Notes: generated by a model not told the origin, from the letters alone. Numbered from the stretch's first letter, positions 8,052 through 18,571 are shown. The stretch is DNA of 48,239 nt from JADHUC01 sp964617665 (GCA_964617665.1 CAZUAH010000036.1:1-48239); one strand, 5' to 3'. Made by a program: numbers and translations.

Positions 8052-9338
8052 ATGATGAGAAAGTGGTGGAAATTCGTACGGATGGGGCACAAGGTGATCC
8101 TGCCGATCGTCACGGTGGCCATTAGCATTCTCGGAGCCCGGTGGCTGATAGCCACGAAGCCCGCGCCTGCGGAACAGAGTCCGGCCGCACAACTGCCTTT
8201 GGTGGAAGTGGTAACCGTCGAGAAACGAAATGTGTGTTTTCCGATACGCAGCCAGGGCACAGTCCAACCGTCTTGCGAGAGCACGCTGGCCGCTCGTGTG
8301 TCCGGGCGGATCGTCTCCGTTGCCGAGTGCTTCGACGAAAGCGGTTTTTTTCGTCGTGGCGAGGTGCTAGTCGAGATCGACCGGCGAGACTATGAAGTTC
8401 GCATCGGACGAATCGAGGCGGGCCTGCGGGCGGCGCGGGCCAAGGCTTTGGAGGCGAAGCAGCAGTTGGATCGCGTGACCCAATTGCGCAGCCGCGACGT
8501 CGTGCCGCCGGCTGAATTGGATCAGGCGCAGGCGCTGTTTGATATGTCAACCGCAGAGGCCGAGGAATTGGAGATGCAACTGGAGGAATCTCGCAATTCC
8601 TTGAAAGACACCACAGTAGTGGCCCCATTCGACGGTTGTGTGCGTCAGAAGCACGCAGACGTGGGCCAGTACGTTACACCGGGTACGCCCCTGGCAACGT
8701 GCTTTGTCACCGACACCGTCGAGGTCCGTCTACCAGTGAGCGACAACGATCTTGCCTTTCTGGACCTGAAACTTGGCGAAAAACGTGATCCCGGCTCTGG
8801 TCCGGACGTCGTGCTTGAGGCCCACTTTGCGGGCAAGCTCCGTCGTTGGAGCGGCACAATCGTGCGGACTGAGGCGATCGTCGATTCGCGGAGCCGGATG
8901 GTGTACCTCGTAGCGAATGTGACGAAGCCTTACGAAGGGACGAGTGACAGCGGTGGGCACCCGCTGGGCGTCGGGATGTTTGTCGCGGCAATGATCCGTT
9001 GCAGCCCGGTAGCCGAAGCCGTTGTTCTGCCGGCGTCCTGCGTCGGGCATGACGGCAAGCTGTTTGTCATTGACACTGGCGGGGCGTTGAGGCAACGCGA
9101 AGTTGAGGTACTGCGACGCGAGAAATCTTGGGTTGTGGTTCAAGGTGATGTTTCCGAGGGAGAGTCGGTCTGCGCGACCCGACTCGACTACACGGCTCCG
9201 GGGATGCGGGTTCAGGTGATCGAATCTTCTGCACTCGCGCCGAGCGGCGTTGGGCAAGACGGTTTGTTAGATCTCGCCAACGACAAGCCCTTGCACGTCG
9301 AGCGGCCCGCCGGGCCGGTGGAGGAGGATCGATCATGA
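8052..9338 (+). CDS. RND efflux membrane-fusion (periplasmic adaptor) protein
   Basis: A 428-residue HlyD/AcrA-type adaptor that links an inner-membrane RND pump to an outer-membrane channel. It has an N-terminal membrane anchor (about residues 10-30, VILPIVTVAISILGARWLI). A lipoyl/barrel-sandwich half motif follows (TVQPSCESTLAARVSGRIVSV), then a coiled-coil hairpin with KALEAKQQLDRVTQLR, and the returning half (TTVVAPFDGCVRQKHADVGQYVTPGTPL) before the beta-barrel domain. I chose ATG 8052, preceded by GGAGAG; the longer frame to 8022 overlaps csrA. Its stop overlaps the permease ATG (ATGA at 9335), so the two are cotranslated. Confidence 0.93.
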   Translation: MMRKWWKFVRMGHKVILPIVTVAISILGARWLIATKPAPAEQSPAAQLPLVEVVTVEKRNVCFPIRSQGTVQPSCESTLAARVSGRIVSVAECFDESGFFRRGEVLVEIDRRDYEVRIGRIEAGLRAARAKALEAKQQLDRVTQLRSRDVVPPAELDQAQALFDMSTAEAEELEMQLEESRNSLKDTTVVAPFDGCVRQKHADVGQYVTPGTPLATCFVTDTVEVRLPVSDNDLAFLDLKLGEKRDPGSGPDVVLEAHFAGKLRRWSGTIVRTEAIVDSRSRMVYLVANVTKPYEGTSDSGGHPLGVGMFVAAMIRCSPVAEAVVLPASCVGHDGKLFVIDTGGALRQREVEVLRREKSWVVVQGDVSEGESVCATRLDYTAPGMRVQVIESSALAPSGVGQDGLLDLANDKPLHVERPAGPVEEDRS

Positions 9339-12300
9339 GCCGCATATTAGCCTGGTTTGCACGCAACACAGTGACGGCCAACCTGCTGATGCTAATGATC
9401 CTGTTGGCCGGGTTTCTGTCCGTTGCGTTCGGCGTTCGACGAGAGATGCTCCCCACCGTCAGCCTCGATGTGGTCGCTGTCCGCGTGCCCTATCCCGGTG
9501 CGACGCCCGTCGAGGTCGAGGAAGGGATTCTGCTCCGGATCGAAGAGGCAATCGCTGATCTCGAAGGAATTGACACGCTGGACTCATCAGCCTCCGAGGG
9601 GCTGGGCCTGGTAACCGTCAAAGTGCGAACAGACCACGGCACGCGAAAGCTCCTGGACGACGTCAAGACCCGCGTCGACGCGATCACGACGTTTCCCAAG
9701 GATGCCGAGGAACCGACGATCGAAGAGTTATCCCTGGAAACGCGAGTGATCACGGTGGCGCTGGCCAGCGAAGCGGCGGGCCCTGCGACGTTAAGGAAGC
9801 TGGCCGAAAATGTACGCGAGGACTTGCTGACGCTGCCGGGGATCACCCGAGTGATGATGGGCGGTGTCCGGCCTTACGAGATCGGCATTCACGTGTCCGA
9901 GGAGTCCTTACGGCGTCACGGGCTTACGTTCGACGACGTGGCCAACGCAGTTCGCGCGTCATCGCTGAACGTACCGGCCGGCGCGATTCGGGCGGGCGCA
10001 GGCGATATCCGCGTCCGCACCAAGGGACAGGCTTACCACGGCCCCGAGTTCAGGAGTATCGTGCTTCTAACCAATGCGGATGGAACGCGGGTCCGGTTGG
10101 AAGACGTGGCTACCGTCGTGGACGGCTTCGAGGAGAACGAGCGGTGGACACGCTTCGACGGGCGTCAAGCGGTAATGCTCAGCGTGCTGGCCACCGGCCG
10201 CGAAAACGTGCCCGACGTGGCCGCACACGTGCACGAATACGTGGATCAGAATCGCGCGGCCATGCCGACCGACGTGCATCTGGATACATGGTTCGACTAC
10301 TCTCGATACTACACCGAACGCAAGGAGTTGATGCTTCGCAACGGACTGAGCGGTCTGGTTCTGGTCTTCTTATGCCTGGGATTGTTTCTTCACTTGCGGC
10401 TGGCTTTCTGGGTGGCCGTTGGTTTGGCAATCTCATTTGTCGGCACGTTCGCCGTCCTGTGGTACGCCGACGTGTCGATCAACCTGATCTCGATGGCCGC
10501 CTTCATCCTTGTGCTGGGGATCGTCGTCGACGATGCGATCGTGGTCTCCGAAAGCATCCACCACAAGCAGAGCCTTGGACAACGCGGCGGAGACGGAGCA
10601 GTCGCAGGCGTCACTCGTGTGGCCAGACCGGTGATTTTCGCCGTACTGACGTCGGTAATCGCCTTCTTGCCAATGTTCGCCATCTCCGGCGTGGACGGCA
10701 AGTTCTGGCGGATCATTCCAATCGTGATCGTGTCGTGCTTGCTCTTCTCTCTGGTCGAGTCGCTTCTGATTCTGCCGGCCCATCTTTCGCACGAGCCGCG
10801 GCGGAAAATGGCCTGGTATCTGTTGCCCGTGTGGCCGGTGGTGTGGCTGTTCGCCCGGCTGCAGCAGATCGCCGACAGGGCACTGCAGGGACTGATCCGC
10901 CGCGTCTATCTGCCCGTGCTGAAAGCCGCGCTCGCTTGGAGGTATATGACCCTGGCCTTGTTCACGGCGTCGCTGATCTTGACCATTGGTTTGGTGGCTG
11001 GCGGTCGCGTTCGGGCCGCTTTCTTCCCGCGGTTACCGGGCGAGGTGGCCGTGGCCACACTGGAGATGCCCAACGGCGTCAGCGCCGACGCGACTCGTCG
11101 CGTGCTTGAACGGATTGAAGTTGCGGCCGAGCAGGTCCGTGAGGAATTGGACGGCGGTGAAGATGTCAAGGTCGTCAAGCACTTGCTGGTCGCCATGGGC
11201 GCCCACCCCATGGGCGATGCCCAGCAGCCGGGCGGTTTGCAGCTCGGTTCGGGTGGAACGCACTTGGCGGAAGTGACCATGGAGTTCGAAAACCTGTACG
11301 AACGCGGCGTCTCGTCGGAAGATATCGCCGACACGTGGCGGGAGCGAGTTGGGGTCGTGGCGGGCGTGCGGCGATTGACGTTCGATGCCGTGGAAGGAGA
11401 CGACAACAAGGACTTCCATATCCGCCTGACCAGCGACAACCTGGATCACATCGAACTGGCGGCCAAGGATCTAAAGCAGTCGCTTCACCGTTACGCCGGC
11501 ATGTACGAGATCAACGACACGCTGGGCACGCGTCAGCCGGAAATCACGCTCTCGATGAAGCCTGCCGCCGAGACGCTGGGTCTGAGGCAACAAGACCTGG
11601 GCCGACAGGTCCGTCAGGCTTTCTACGGTGAAGAGGCCCAGCGCGTCCAACGCGGTCGCGACGATGTCCGCGTCATGGTCCGCTATCCTCTCGACGGGCG
11701 ACAATCGGTGGCCGATCTGAACAACACGCGAGTCCGCACGCCCAATGGCGACGAAGTGCCTCTGACCGAAGTCGCCGAAATCGAGTTCGGCGACGGCATG
11801 GCGACGATCCGTCGCAGCGAGCGCAAACGCATGGTCGACGTGACGGCCATGCTCCAGCGCGACGTGGTAGACAACCCCGACGGGATCATGGAACAGTTGG
11901 AGGCCGGAGTCCTGGGCCAACTGCCGGAACGATACCCAGGATTGACCTGGTCCATCGAAGGCGGCATGAAGGATCAGCAGCGCGTGCTGAAGGAATTGGG
12001 CATCGGTTTTGTGGTGGCTCTGTTCGCCATGTACGCGATGCTGGCCATCGCCTTCAATTCCTATGTCCAACCCCTTCTGATCGCGGCGGCGATCCCCTTT
12101 GGTTTCGTCGGAGCTGTGGGCGGGCATGTTCTGGTGGGCGAGACGGTCAGCATGATCTCGGTACTTGGTTTGATTGCCCTGGCTGGCGTCGTAGTAAACG
12201 ACAGCCTGGTGCTGATCGACGCCATCAACCGAGCGACGCGGCGCGGTGTTCCCATTCACGAGGCGGTCCGTACCGCTTCCCAGTCGCGTTTCCGCGCCAT

Positions 12301-12622
12301 CTTGCTGACATCGCTGACAACGTTCCTGGGGCTCACGCCCATGATGATGGAGACCAGCATGCAGGCCCGGTTCATCGTCCCCATGGCCGTGGCGCTGGCC
12401 TTCGGCGTGGCATTCGCCACCTTGATCACCTTGACCCTCATGCCGGCTCTCTACTTGATGATCGACGACGCGAAGCGACTTCTACGGTTGCTACCGAGGA
12501 ATGCTAGTCCCGCATCGAATGATGCCGAATGTCAAGAATTGGTGGCTCCACGCGGTCTCGACCGCGTCACGTCCGGAGCGTATTCGCGCAGAGACAAGAT
12601 CGCCGCACCGCCCCGGAATTAG
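9335..12622 (+). CDS. RND family efflux permease (AcrB/MexB-like)
   Basis: A 1095-residue proton-driven inner-membrane pump. The RND plan is clear: N-terminal TM1 (NTVTANLLMLMILLAGFLSVAFG), a large periplasmic loop (PYPGATPVEVEEGILLRIEEAI), a TM2-TM6 block (about 333-485) with the paired proton-relay aspartates D399-D400 in GIVVDDAIVVSES, a second loop, and a TM8-TM12 block (about 890-1040, IALAGVVVNDSLVLIDAIN). No metal-pump signature is obvious, so the substrate is unknown, probably an organic compound. The last 40 or so residues are charged and not typical of the family. No outer-membrane TolC-type gene follows; the next gene is on the other strand. Confidence 0.95.
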   Translation: MSRILAWFARNTVTANLLMLMILLAGFLSVAFGVRREMLPTVSLDVVAVRVPYPGATPVEVEEGILLRIEEAIADLEGIDTLDSSASEGLGLVTVKVRTDHGTRKLLDDVKTRVDAITTFPKDAEEPTIEELSLETRVITVALASEAAGPATLRKLAENVREDLLTLPGITRVMMGGVRPYEIGIHVSEESLRRHGLTFDDVANAVRASSLNVPAGAIRAGAGDIRVRTKGQAYHGPEFRSIVLLTNADGTRVRLEDVATVVDGFEENERWTRFDGRQAVMLSVLATGRENVPDVAAHVHEYVDQNRAAMPTDVHLDTWFDYSRYYTERKELMLRNGLSGLVLVFLCLGLFLHLRLAFWVAVGLAISFVGTFAVLWYADVSINLISMAAFILVLGIVVDDAIVVSESIHHKQSLGQRGGDGAVAGVTRVARPVIFAVLTSVIAFLPMFAISGVDGKFWRIIPIVIVSCLLFSLVESLLILPAHLSHEPRRKMAWYLLPVWPVVWLFARLQQIADRALQGLIRRVYLPVLKAALAWRYMTLALFTASLILTIGLVAGGRVRAAFFPRLPGEVAVATLEMPNGVSADATRRVLERIEVAAEQVREELDGGEDVKVVKHLLVAMGAHPMGDAQQPGGLQLGSGGTHLAEVTMEFENLYERGVSSEDIADTWRERVGVVAGVRRLTFDAVEGDDNKDFHIRLTSDNLDHIELAAKDLKQSLHRYAGMYEINDTLGTRQPEITLSMKPAAETLGLRQQDLGRQVRQAFYGEEAQRVQRGRDDVRVMVRYPLDGRQSVADLNNTRVRTPNGDEVPLTEVAEIEFGDGMATIRRSERKRMVDVTAMLQRDVVDNPDGIMEQLEAGVLGQLPERYPGLTWSIEGGMKDQQRVLKELGIGFVVALFAMYAMLAIAFNSYVQPLLIAAAIPFGFVGAVGGHVLVGETVSMISVLGLIALAGVVVNDSLVLIDAINRATRRGVPIHEAVRTASQSRFRAILLTSLTTFLGLTPMMMETSMQARFIVPMAVALAFGVAFATLITLTLMPALYLMIDDAKRLLRLLPRNASPASNDAECQELVAPRGLDRVTSGAYSRRDKIAAPPRN

Positions 12623-12883
12623 CCGAGCGCACTGAGAAGCGCGGTGTGGAGTTCTCTGCGTGGCTGCTAAAAGCGTGAATCGCGAATGGGCGAAGCGAAA
12701 GCGGGCAGACTGACCGAAAGGTGTCATCAACACGAAACGTGTATTCGTTGCCGACGCCACCAGACTCCAATGCGTGGTGGTGGCTCGCAAGTACCGCCAG
12801 CGCTGCCTCCGTTGGTGATACCTGCTTTCGCCGCCTAGTCGGGATACGACCGCATCATGATGCCTCCCTTCAGCACGTGTGCG
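12623..12883. other. convergent gap with no recognised feature
   Basis: Between the ends of the RND operon and the GH36 gene. I see no convincing gene or strong terminator hairpin in these 261 bases. Confidence 0.4.
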
Positions 12884-15574
12884 TTAGTCAGCCTTGACAT
12901 ATCTGATCGTAGCCGCGCCGGGCCTTTCAGGGATTGCGACAGGTATTCCTGTTTCCATTAAGTGCTTGCCGGACGCGCGTTTTTCACCTTTGGTGTCGTA
13001 GTTCTTCAGCACGTACGTCGCGTTTGGATCCAAACCGCGGAGCTTCAACTCGGCCGCTGTGTACATGCAATGCTCGCGGCGAAACGCCTGAACGAAACCT
13101 CGGCTATCATCGGGGCTGGCGAACTGCCAGCCGAGCCATTCTTTCTTGGAGAGGTTGTAGTCGGTCAGCGGATAGTAGTTGCCGAAGTAATCCGGACCGA
13201 TCTCTTTCCATTCGGCGTACAGCTTCAGAATCAACTCGTCGTCCACGTCCACGCGGAAATCGAAACAGCCCGTGCCATGTGGACACATGTTGCTGCGGCG
13301 AACATAGGGTCCGTATGAAAGCCCTCCTGTACCCCAGCCCCACCCGGCGGCATTCGACGGCGTGTAACCCGTCCCGTGGAATGGCAGCCAGAACGATAGG
13401 CCGTACGTGTGTCCCTGCTGGCCCACCGGCTCGAACAAGTAGTCGCTTCTCAGTAGAGGCACGGCGCGGCGCATCGTCTCAAGGTCGTTGCGATGCCCGC
13501 CTGATGCACACGAGTCGATAACCAGTTTCGGGTGACGACGCAACAGCTCGTCCCAATACGCCAGATAACCCATGACGTACTTGTTCTCGGTGATGCCCTG
13601 ACGATCAGCCGTGTCGTTGTTTCGCCAGAAGTCCAGCGGATTGATGTTGTAGTCCTGGCGATACAGGTCGATACCTTCGTCCGAGATGATCTTGTCAGTA
13701 TGGTCGACCAGCCATTGCCACGCCTGCGGGTCGCCCAAGTTCAGCAGTCCACCGCTGGAACCGCCAAGAACCCATTCGGGATGCTCCGTGGCCAGCCACG
13801 TTCCTGCGGCCACGCGTTCCGGTTCAAACCAGACGATTATTTTGACATCCCGGTTGTGGGCGTGGTCACTGATCGCGCGCAGGCCGTTTGGGAAACGGTT
13901 TTGCCTGCGATCCACTTCCCAGGTGCCCGTCCAGGGCCAGCCCTTTTCTGCTGCCCCCACGTACCAACCGGCGTCCATCCACCAGTAGTCCAGCTTCAGG
14001 CCCTTATCGAGATAGCTATCAATGAACTGAATTTGATTCTGCTCGTTGGCTTTGGTCATTTCCGCGAACTGGTGGGAACTGCACGCGGCGAACTGAGGCA
14101 GCGGCAATTGCTTTCCTCCTTGGCGCGGAATGTTGTGTTTGACCATCCATTGACGCCACGTGTTCTGTGAGTCGATCCAGTCGCCACCCTTCCAGAACTG
14201 CATCACGACAAGCGGTGTGCGAACGGTTTCGCCGGGCAGCAACTTGAAATGCGTGGTCTCCTGCCCTGATGTCACGTGTAATCCATTGCGGTCATCACGT
14301 TGGTAACTGGCGTACCACCGACCTGGCCAGCCAACTACGATGATGATGCCCTCGCCCTCCGTCTCCAAGTTGTAATAGGGCCAATTCCCGCCCGTGGGGC
14401 GTCCGCCGTTGGGACGGAAGCTGAGTTCGCTGCCCGGTTCCAGTATCGTACTCTTGGGCGCGAAGTCATCCGCTGTCACGTGCGTGCCGTCCCAGTGGCG
14501 AAGGCGGTACTCGTGGCCCTTCCCGCGCAAGAAGTTCGCATCCAAGGCCTTGATGTTCTCGATAATCGGCGTGTCTTTATCACCGGTGTTCGTCAGGTAG
14601 ACGGTCCATTCGATACTCTCGAAAACCGTGAACTCCAAACCTTCCCAGCGGACTCGAAGGCCGGTGTCAGTATCTCGCCACGTTAAATGGTGGCTGACCC
14701 GATGCTCGTCGATCTTGTTGTGTTCCGTTTCAAACTGCCAATCTTTCAATAACTCGTGGAATGCCTTTCCGTCGTAGATTAATGAAAACGGCGGTTTGGC
14801 GTTTTCGTAGTCGTATTTCTCTTTCCACTTGCCATCCTCGTTGTTTTCGCCGATCTGCATTTCTGCGATGGTGCTGGTCCAGAGCAACCAGTCTGGTGGC
14901 GCGGGGCTCAGCGTTTCTGCTTTGATCGTCAACTGGCCAACGTAGTCCGGTTTGCCGCTGGGCTTGATTTCACCCGGCCCAACGAAGTCCAGATTGCCTG
15001 CCGCCGAGGGGCGCAGCACTTTGAAATCGGTGATCGTGTATTTCTTGTTACTGGAAGTTTCACGGTGAATCCACAACGATCGGTCCAACTCTTCGCAGCT
15101 CAGAGAACCCGCGCCTGGCACAGGATCTAACGGCCAGCCCATCGTATTTCCGGCGCCATTGATCGTGAACTTGACAGGACGGGAGGCGTCAGTCGTGGCG
15201 GGAGCGAAAACCGAGATCAGCGGCGCCGTCTTGTCCGGCCCAAACAGGTTCAGCCCGAATCGCGGGACCTCGACAGAACTATCAAAATGAAACGTGTAGG
15301 TCGTGGTACCCTCGGCGGGCGTCAGCTTTACCAACCGGCTGGTTGGGTGATTGATCCATTTCGCTTTGTCGCCAGTCTGGACTACATTGCCCTCATAAAC
15401 GAACAAGTCCCAGCACGCATCTACCGGGCCTGTGTTCCACCGCGCAAAGCCGTCCTGCGTGCCATCTTCACGGCAGCCGAATATCGACATCCCAGTGAAA
15501 TCCAATGCAGAGGTCTGCAAACTCAGGGAGAGCGACAACAACAGAACCAACAGCGCCATGCTGAGTCTGCTCAT
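12884..15574 (-). CDS. secreted GH36-type alpha-galactosidase-like glycoside hydrolase
   Basis: 896 residues with a signal peptide (MALLVLLLSLSLSLQTSA, cleavage near residue 24). An N-terminal region to about 230 is unassigned, then a beta-sandwich domain (about 240-500) and a clan-D catalytic barrel (about 505-800). The nucleophile is likely D641 (IDLYRQDYNINP) and the acid/base D687 (VIDSCASGGHRND), matching the GH36 KxD and CxSGG signatures; LDYWWMDAGWY marks the barrel start. GH36 enzymes release terminal alpha-galactose, so galactosides are the likely but not certain substrate. AAAGGACC precedes the ATG. It is the last gene of the minus-strand glycan unit, 49 bases after the GH127 gene. 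Confidence 0.88.
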   Translation of the reverse strand: MSRLSMALLVLLLSLSLSLQTSALDFTGMSIFGCREDGTQDGFARWNTGPVDACWDLFVYEGNVVQTGDKAKWINHPTSRLVKLTPAEGTTTYTFHFDSSVEVPRFGLNLFGPDKTAPLISVFAPATTDASRPVKFTINGAGNTMGWPLDPVPGAGSLSCEELDRSLWIHRETSSNKKYTITDFKVLRPSAAGNLDFVGPGEIKPSGKPDYVGQLTIKAETLSPAPPDWLLWTSTIAEMQIGENNEDGKWKEKYDYENAKPPFSLIYDGKAFHELLKDWQFETEHNKIDEHRVSHHLTWRDTDTGLRVRWEGLEFTVFESIEWTVYLTNTGDKDTPIIENIKALDANFLRGKGHEYRLRHWDGTHVTADDFAPKSTILEPGSELSFRPNGGRPTGGNWPYYNLETEGEGIIIVVGWPGRWYASYQRDDRNGLHVTSGQETTHFKLLPGETVRTPLVVMQFWKGGDWIDSQNTWRQWMVKHNIPRQGGKQLPLPQFAACSSHQFAEMTKANEQNQIQFIDSYLDKGLKLDYWWMDAGWYVGAAEKGWPWTGTWEVDRRQNRFPNGLRAISDHAHNRDVKIIVWFEPERVAAGTWLATEHPEWVLGGSSGGLLNLGDPQAWQWLVDHTDKIISDEGIDLYRQDYNINPLDFWRNNDTADRQGITENKYVMGYLAYWDELLRRHPKLVIDSCASGGHRNDLETMRRAVPLLRSDYLFEPVGQQGHTYGLSFWLPFHGTGYTPSNAAGWGWGTGGLSYGPYVRRSNMCPHGTGCFDFRVDVDDELILKLYAEWKEIGPDYFGNYYPLTDYNLSKKEWLGWQFASPDDSRGFVQAFRREHCMYTAAELKLRGLDPNATYVLKNYDTKGEKRASGKHLMETGIPVAIPERPGAATIRYVKAD

Positions 15575-15623
15575 GTCAAGGTCCTTTCAAGATGAATGCT
15601 GCCGCTTTCAGGCGGACGGCGAT

Positions 15624-18515
15624 CTAGTTCCTGGTCAAGTCCAGGGCCGAGTTCTGCGGGAATTCGAGGTATTCTACTACGCCGTCTCGCCAGTAGTGGA
15701 GTTTGACTTTCAGCGTGTTTTCCTCATTGGGTGCCACGTGGCCGAACAGTTCGGCGTACGGGCCAAGCGGCGTGACGAGACGGTTCTGGAATCTCGCTTG
15801 CACCTTTTCCGTCACGTCGGTCTGGGCAGCGGCCCGCTGCACGTTGGTGTAAGCCCGGATTCTCAAGGCGGTCGCGTCGCAGATATGGGAACCGGCGTTG
15901 TGCAGCACGAAATCAATATGCTGGCCAACTTGGCCGGGCGCCAACCGCACGACGAATTCGGCGGAGCCGCATCTGCCGACCGTGAGGTCTTTCGTGTTGA
16001 ATGTGCCAAGGACATCGTGCCGCGTGTCGTCGTTCCAGCGGATGACGCGGAGTTCGACTCCATTGCCCAAATTCGAGAACAGCGTGCCGCACAGCGTTAC
16101 GTCCTTTTTCTGCACTTCGGCAGAGGGCGTCCACCGGAACACGTTGTAGCACGCCGTGTCGGAAATCGGGTGCGTGTAAAGGAAATCGTTCCGTTCGGAA
16201 GCGGATAGCACTGGATCGAACATTCTTTCGGTGTAGTGAACCCGCCAAGAGTCTTCCTGCCGGTCGCTGGGGGCGTGGTTCGACACAAAGCCGAGCTGAT
16301 CGCCCTGATTCTCCAGTCCGTAGGCGTAGCCCAGCGGCGAGCCGAACGCCTTGAATTGCGAACTCAACGGCTTCACATCGCCGGCCGCAGCCGTGGACAG
16401 CAGCCCGCCGTTCTTGCAGATGCAAAACGACCAACTTCCGCCCGTGGCGTCGGGAAATTCCGCCTTCACACCGGTTTTGCCGCCCGGGTTGACGTAATCC
16501 GCCGCCAAATCCGCCACGACATCTCCGCGGATTTCGAATACTGCTCCGAGGTCGCCCGTCGTCTTCGGCCCGTAAAACGCCTTCACCACGTGTGCGTTGA
16601 CGAATTCGTTCGGCCACGACACGAGTTCATCGTCCGTCAACCGCACCGGCGACGTGTCCGCGAGGTTCGGCACACGGAAATACACGCCCTGGCCGCTGGG
16701 GTCGATGAACTCGGTCAGGGTGACATCGACTCTTTCGCCGCTCGTGTCCTGATTCAGCCACGCTTTGGCGACGACTTTCAAACCGTTCGGACGAATCGAA
16801 TCATCTCTTGTCGGTTCGGCTAGGGAACCAGGGTCGATGACCAGATTCCGCGGTTCGGGGCATTTTCCTTGGAGCAGTTCGGCGTTTTGGTCCTTGCCGA
16901 TGCAATACACAACCGGGCCGCGCAAAAGCGCCACACGGCCGTCCTGTACCGCCCGGCCTCGCACGAATCGCCACGCCATCGGCATCGAGATCTTCACCAC
17001 GTCGCCATCCTTCCATGTCCGATTCAACAGGTAACACCCAAGTTTCTGCCTCTGCGGGTCAATCGTCACTGGGGCTTCGTCGTTCACTCGCAATGTGATC
17101 TTCTCGCACCATCGCGGCGTGCGGAATTGAAACGGGAACGCCACTGGGCTTTTGCTGTGGGTCGAGAACGCCAGTTTCACGTCGCCGTCGTTCGGGTACG
17201 CGGTCTCCTGCAGAATCGTGACGGTCTGCCCATTCACGTCGAACGACTTCTTCGAGTTGCTGAACAGATTCAACGCGATTCCGCCCTCCGGTGTGCGGTA
17301 ATACACCTTCTGTGGCAGCTCGGCCACTGCCCGACGATGATTCCCGCAACAGCAAAAGAAGTCGCGTGTGTCGTACTTGCGGTCGCCGGTCAGCGGGGTG
17401 AAGTAGCGGATCCAGCGTCCGTCGGGCGAGTTGGCCGCCAGCAGCGCGTTGTAGATGGTTCGTTCGAGCAAATCGCCGTATCGCATGTCGCCTTCCAGCC
17501 GCATGAGGCTGTCGATCCACCGCAGAACGTACGCAGTGACGCACGATTCGCCGATGGCACCGCGTCCGTTCTGGTCGTAGGTGAAATGTTCGCCCTCGGA
17601 GCACGAGCCCGTGACCAGCATGCCGCCCTCGCCTTGCTTGAGCAACTCGTTTCGCATGAATTGGCTCATGTTCAGGAGATTCTCTTCACCGGTCAGTCGG
17701 TACAATTCGGTCTGGGCGTAGCAGCGAGCGAGCATGACGTAGACATGGCAGGGACGGCGGCTGAAATCCTGCTCCCATGTCCGTAACGACGCGAGTTTAA
17801 TCTCGCCGCGGTTATTCCCGTGGGGCACGTTGGCGGCGAAGTCGAAGTAACGTTGGTCGCCTGTCACGCGGTACAGTTCCAGCATCCCTTCCGGCAGGCC
17901 CGCCGTGCAGATCTGGCCCGCGTCGTAGCACGGATTCTGCGGCGTGGGAAACGTTTTGAGGATGTAATCACCCATGAGCTTCGCGTGGGCCAGCGATTGG
18001 AGGTTGCCCGTGCAGCGATAATTTCGCACCAGCCCCAAGTTGATGTACTCCTGCTCGTGTAGAATCCAGTTGATGTGGTCTTGCCGATTCTCCGGTTCGA
18101 CGTTCCAGAACCCGATGTACCCGTCGGCGTCGCGGGATTTCACGAGTTCGCCGATGATGTACAGCGTGCGAGCGGCGACTTTCGGGTCACCCGTGTAAGC
18201 GGCGAAAAGGCTGCCGGCGTCCAGCACCTTGCCAATACCGTAGTAGACGTGCGAGCGGTTACCGCGGTCCGTGCGGTTGCGAAAGTGATTGAGCCACTTG
18301 CCGTCCAGATCGACCACCATGTAGTTCTGATAAATCAGGTTCTGGATGCGGCGACCGATTTCTCCGCCCAGTTCTTGCTGATTGAGCGTCACACGGCAAA
18401 GCTTGTCCGGCACTCGCGCCTTGACGACATCCAACGTGGCCTGACCTGATTCGTCCGCCTGGATGGATGCCGCCAGAAACAAGCCGCAAAACAGCGTGAG
18501 GATCGTCTTTCTCAT
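15624..18515 (-). CDS. secreted GH127/DUF1680 beta-L-arabinofuranosidase-like protein
   Basis: 963 residues from the ATG at 18515, chosen because it gives a clean signal peptide (MRKTILTLFCGLFLAASIQA) and has GGAG upstream. The frame is open a further 20 codons. The (alpha/alpha)6 barrel of the family is visible (MRNELLKQGEGGMLVTGSCSEGEHF, ESCVTAYVLRWIDSLMRLEGD, ERTIYNALLAANSPDGRWI), then the cysteine cluster DFFCCCGNHRR (C388-C390). GH127 enzymes use a zinc-bound cysteine as nucleophile; the usual motif is closer to CCPPN, so activity or specificity may differ. A long C-terminal extension (about 660-963) contains jelly-roll-like strands. It sits between the hydrolase and GH36 genes. Confidence 0.85.
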   Translation of the reverse strand: MRKTILTLFCGLFLAASIQADESGQATLDVVKARVPDKLCRVTLNQQELGGEIGRRIQNLIYQNYMVVDLDGKWLNHFRNRTDRGNRSHVYYGIGKVLDAGSLFAAYTGDPKVAARTLYIIGELVKSRDADGYIGFWNVEPENRQDHINWILHEQEYINLGLVRNYRCTGNLQSLAHAKLMGDYILKTFPTPQNPCYDAGQICTAGLPEGMLELYRVTGDQRYFDFAANVPHGNNRGEIKLASLRTWEQDFSRRPCHVYVMLARCYAQTELYRLTGEENLLNMSQFMRNELLKQGEGGMLVTGSCSEGEHFTYDQNGRGAIGESCVTAYVLRWIDSLMRLEGDMRYGDLLERTIYNALLAANSPDGRWIRYFTPLTGDRKYDTRDFFCCCGNHRRAVAELPQKVYYRTPEGGIALNLFSNSKKSFDVNGQTVTILQETAYPNDGDVKLAFSTHSKSPVAFPFQFRTPRWCEKITLRVNDEAPVTIDPQRQKLGCYLLNRTWKDGDVVKISMPMAWRFVRGRAVQDGRVALLRGPVVYCIGKDQNAELLQGKCPEPRNLVIDPGSLAEPTRDDSIRPNGLKVVAKAWLNQDTSGERVDVTLTEFIDPSGQGVYFRVPNLADTSPVRLTDDELVSWPNEFVNAHVVKAFYGPKTTGDLGAVFEIRGDVVADLAADYVNPGGKTGVKAEFPDATGGSWSFCICKNGGLLSTAAAGDVKPLSSQFKAFGSPLGYAYGLENQGDQLGFVSNHAPSDRQEDSWRVHYTERMFDPVLSASERNDFLYTHPISDTACYNVFRWTPSAEVQKKDVTLCGTLFSNLGNGVELRVIRWNDDTRHDVLGTFNTKDLTVGRCGSAEFVVRLAPGQVGQHIDFVLHNAGSHICDATALRIRAYTNVQRAAAQTDVTEKVQARFQNRLVTPLGPYAELFGHVAPNEENTLKVKLHYWRDGVVEYLEFPQNSALDLTRN

Positions 18516-18571
18516 GGTTGGGCTCCGAGGTGCGCATGAGTGTGATCGGTTGTCGGATGCCGTCGCGACCG

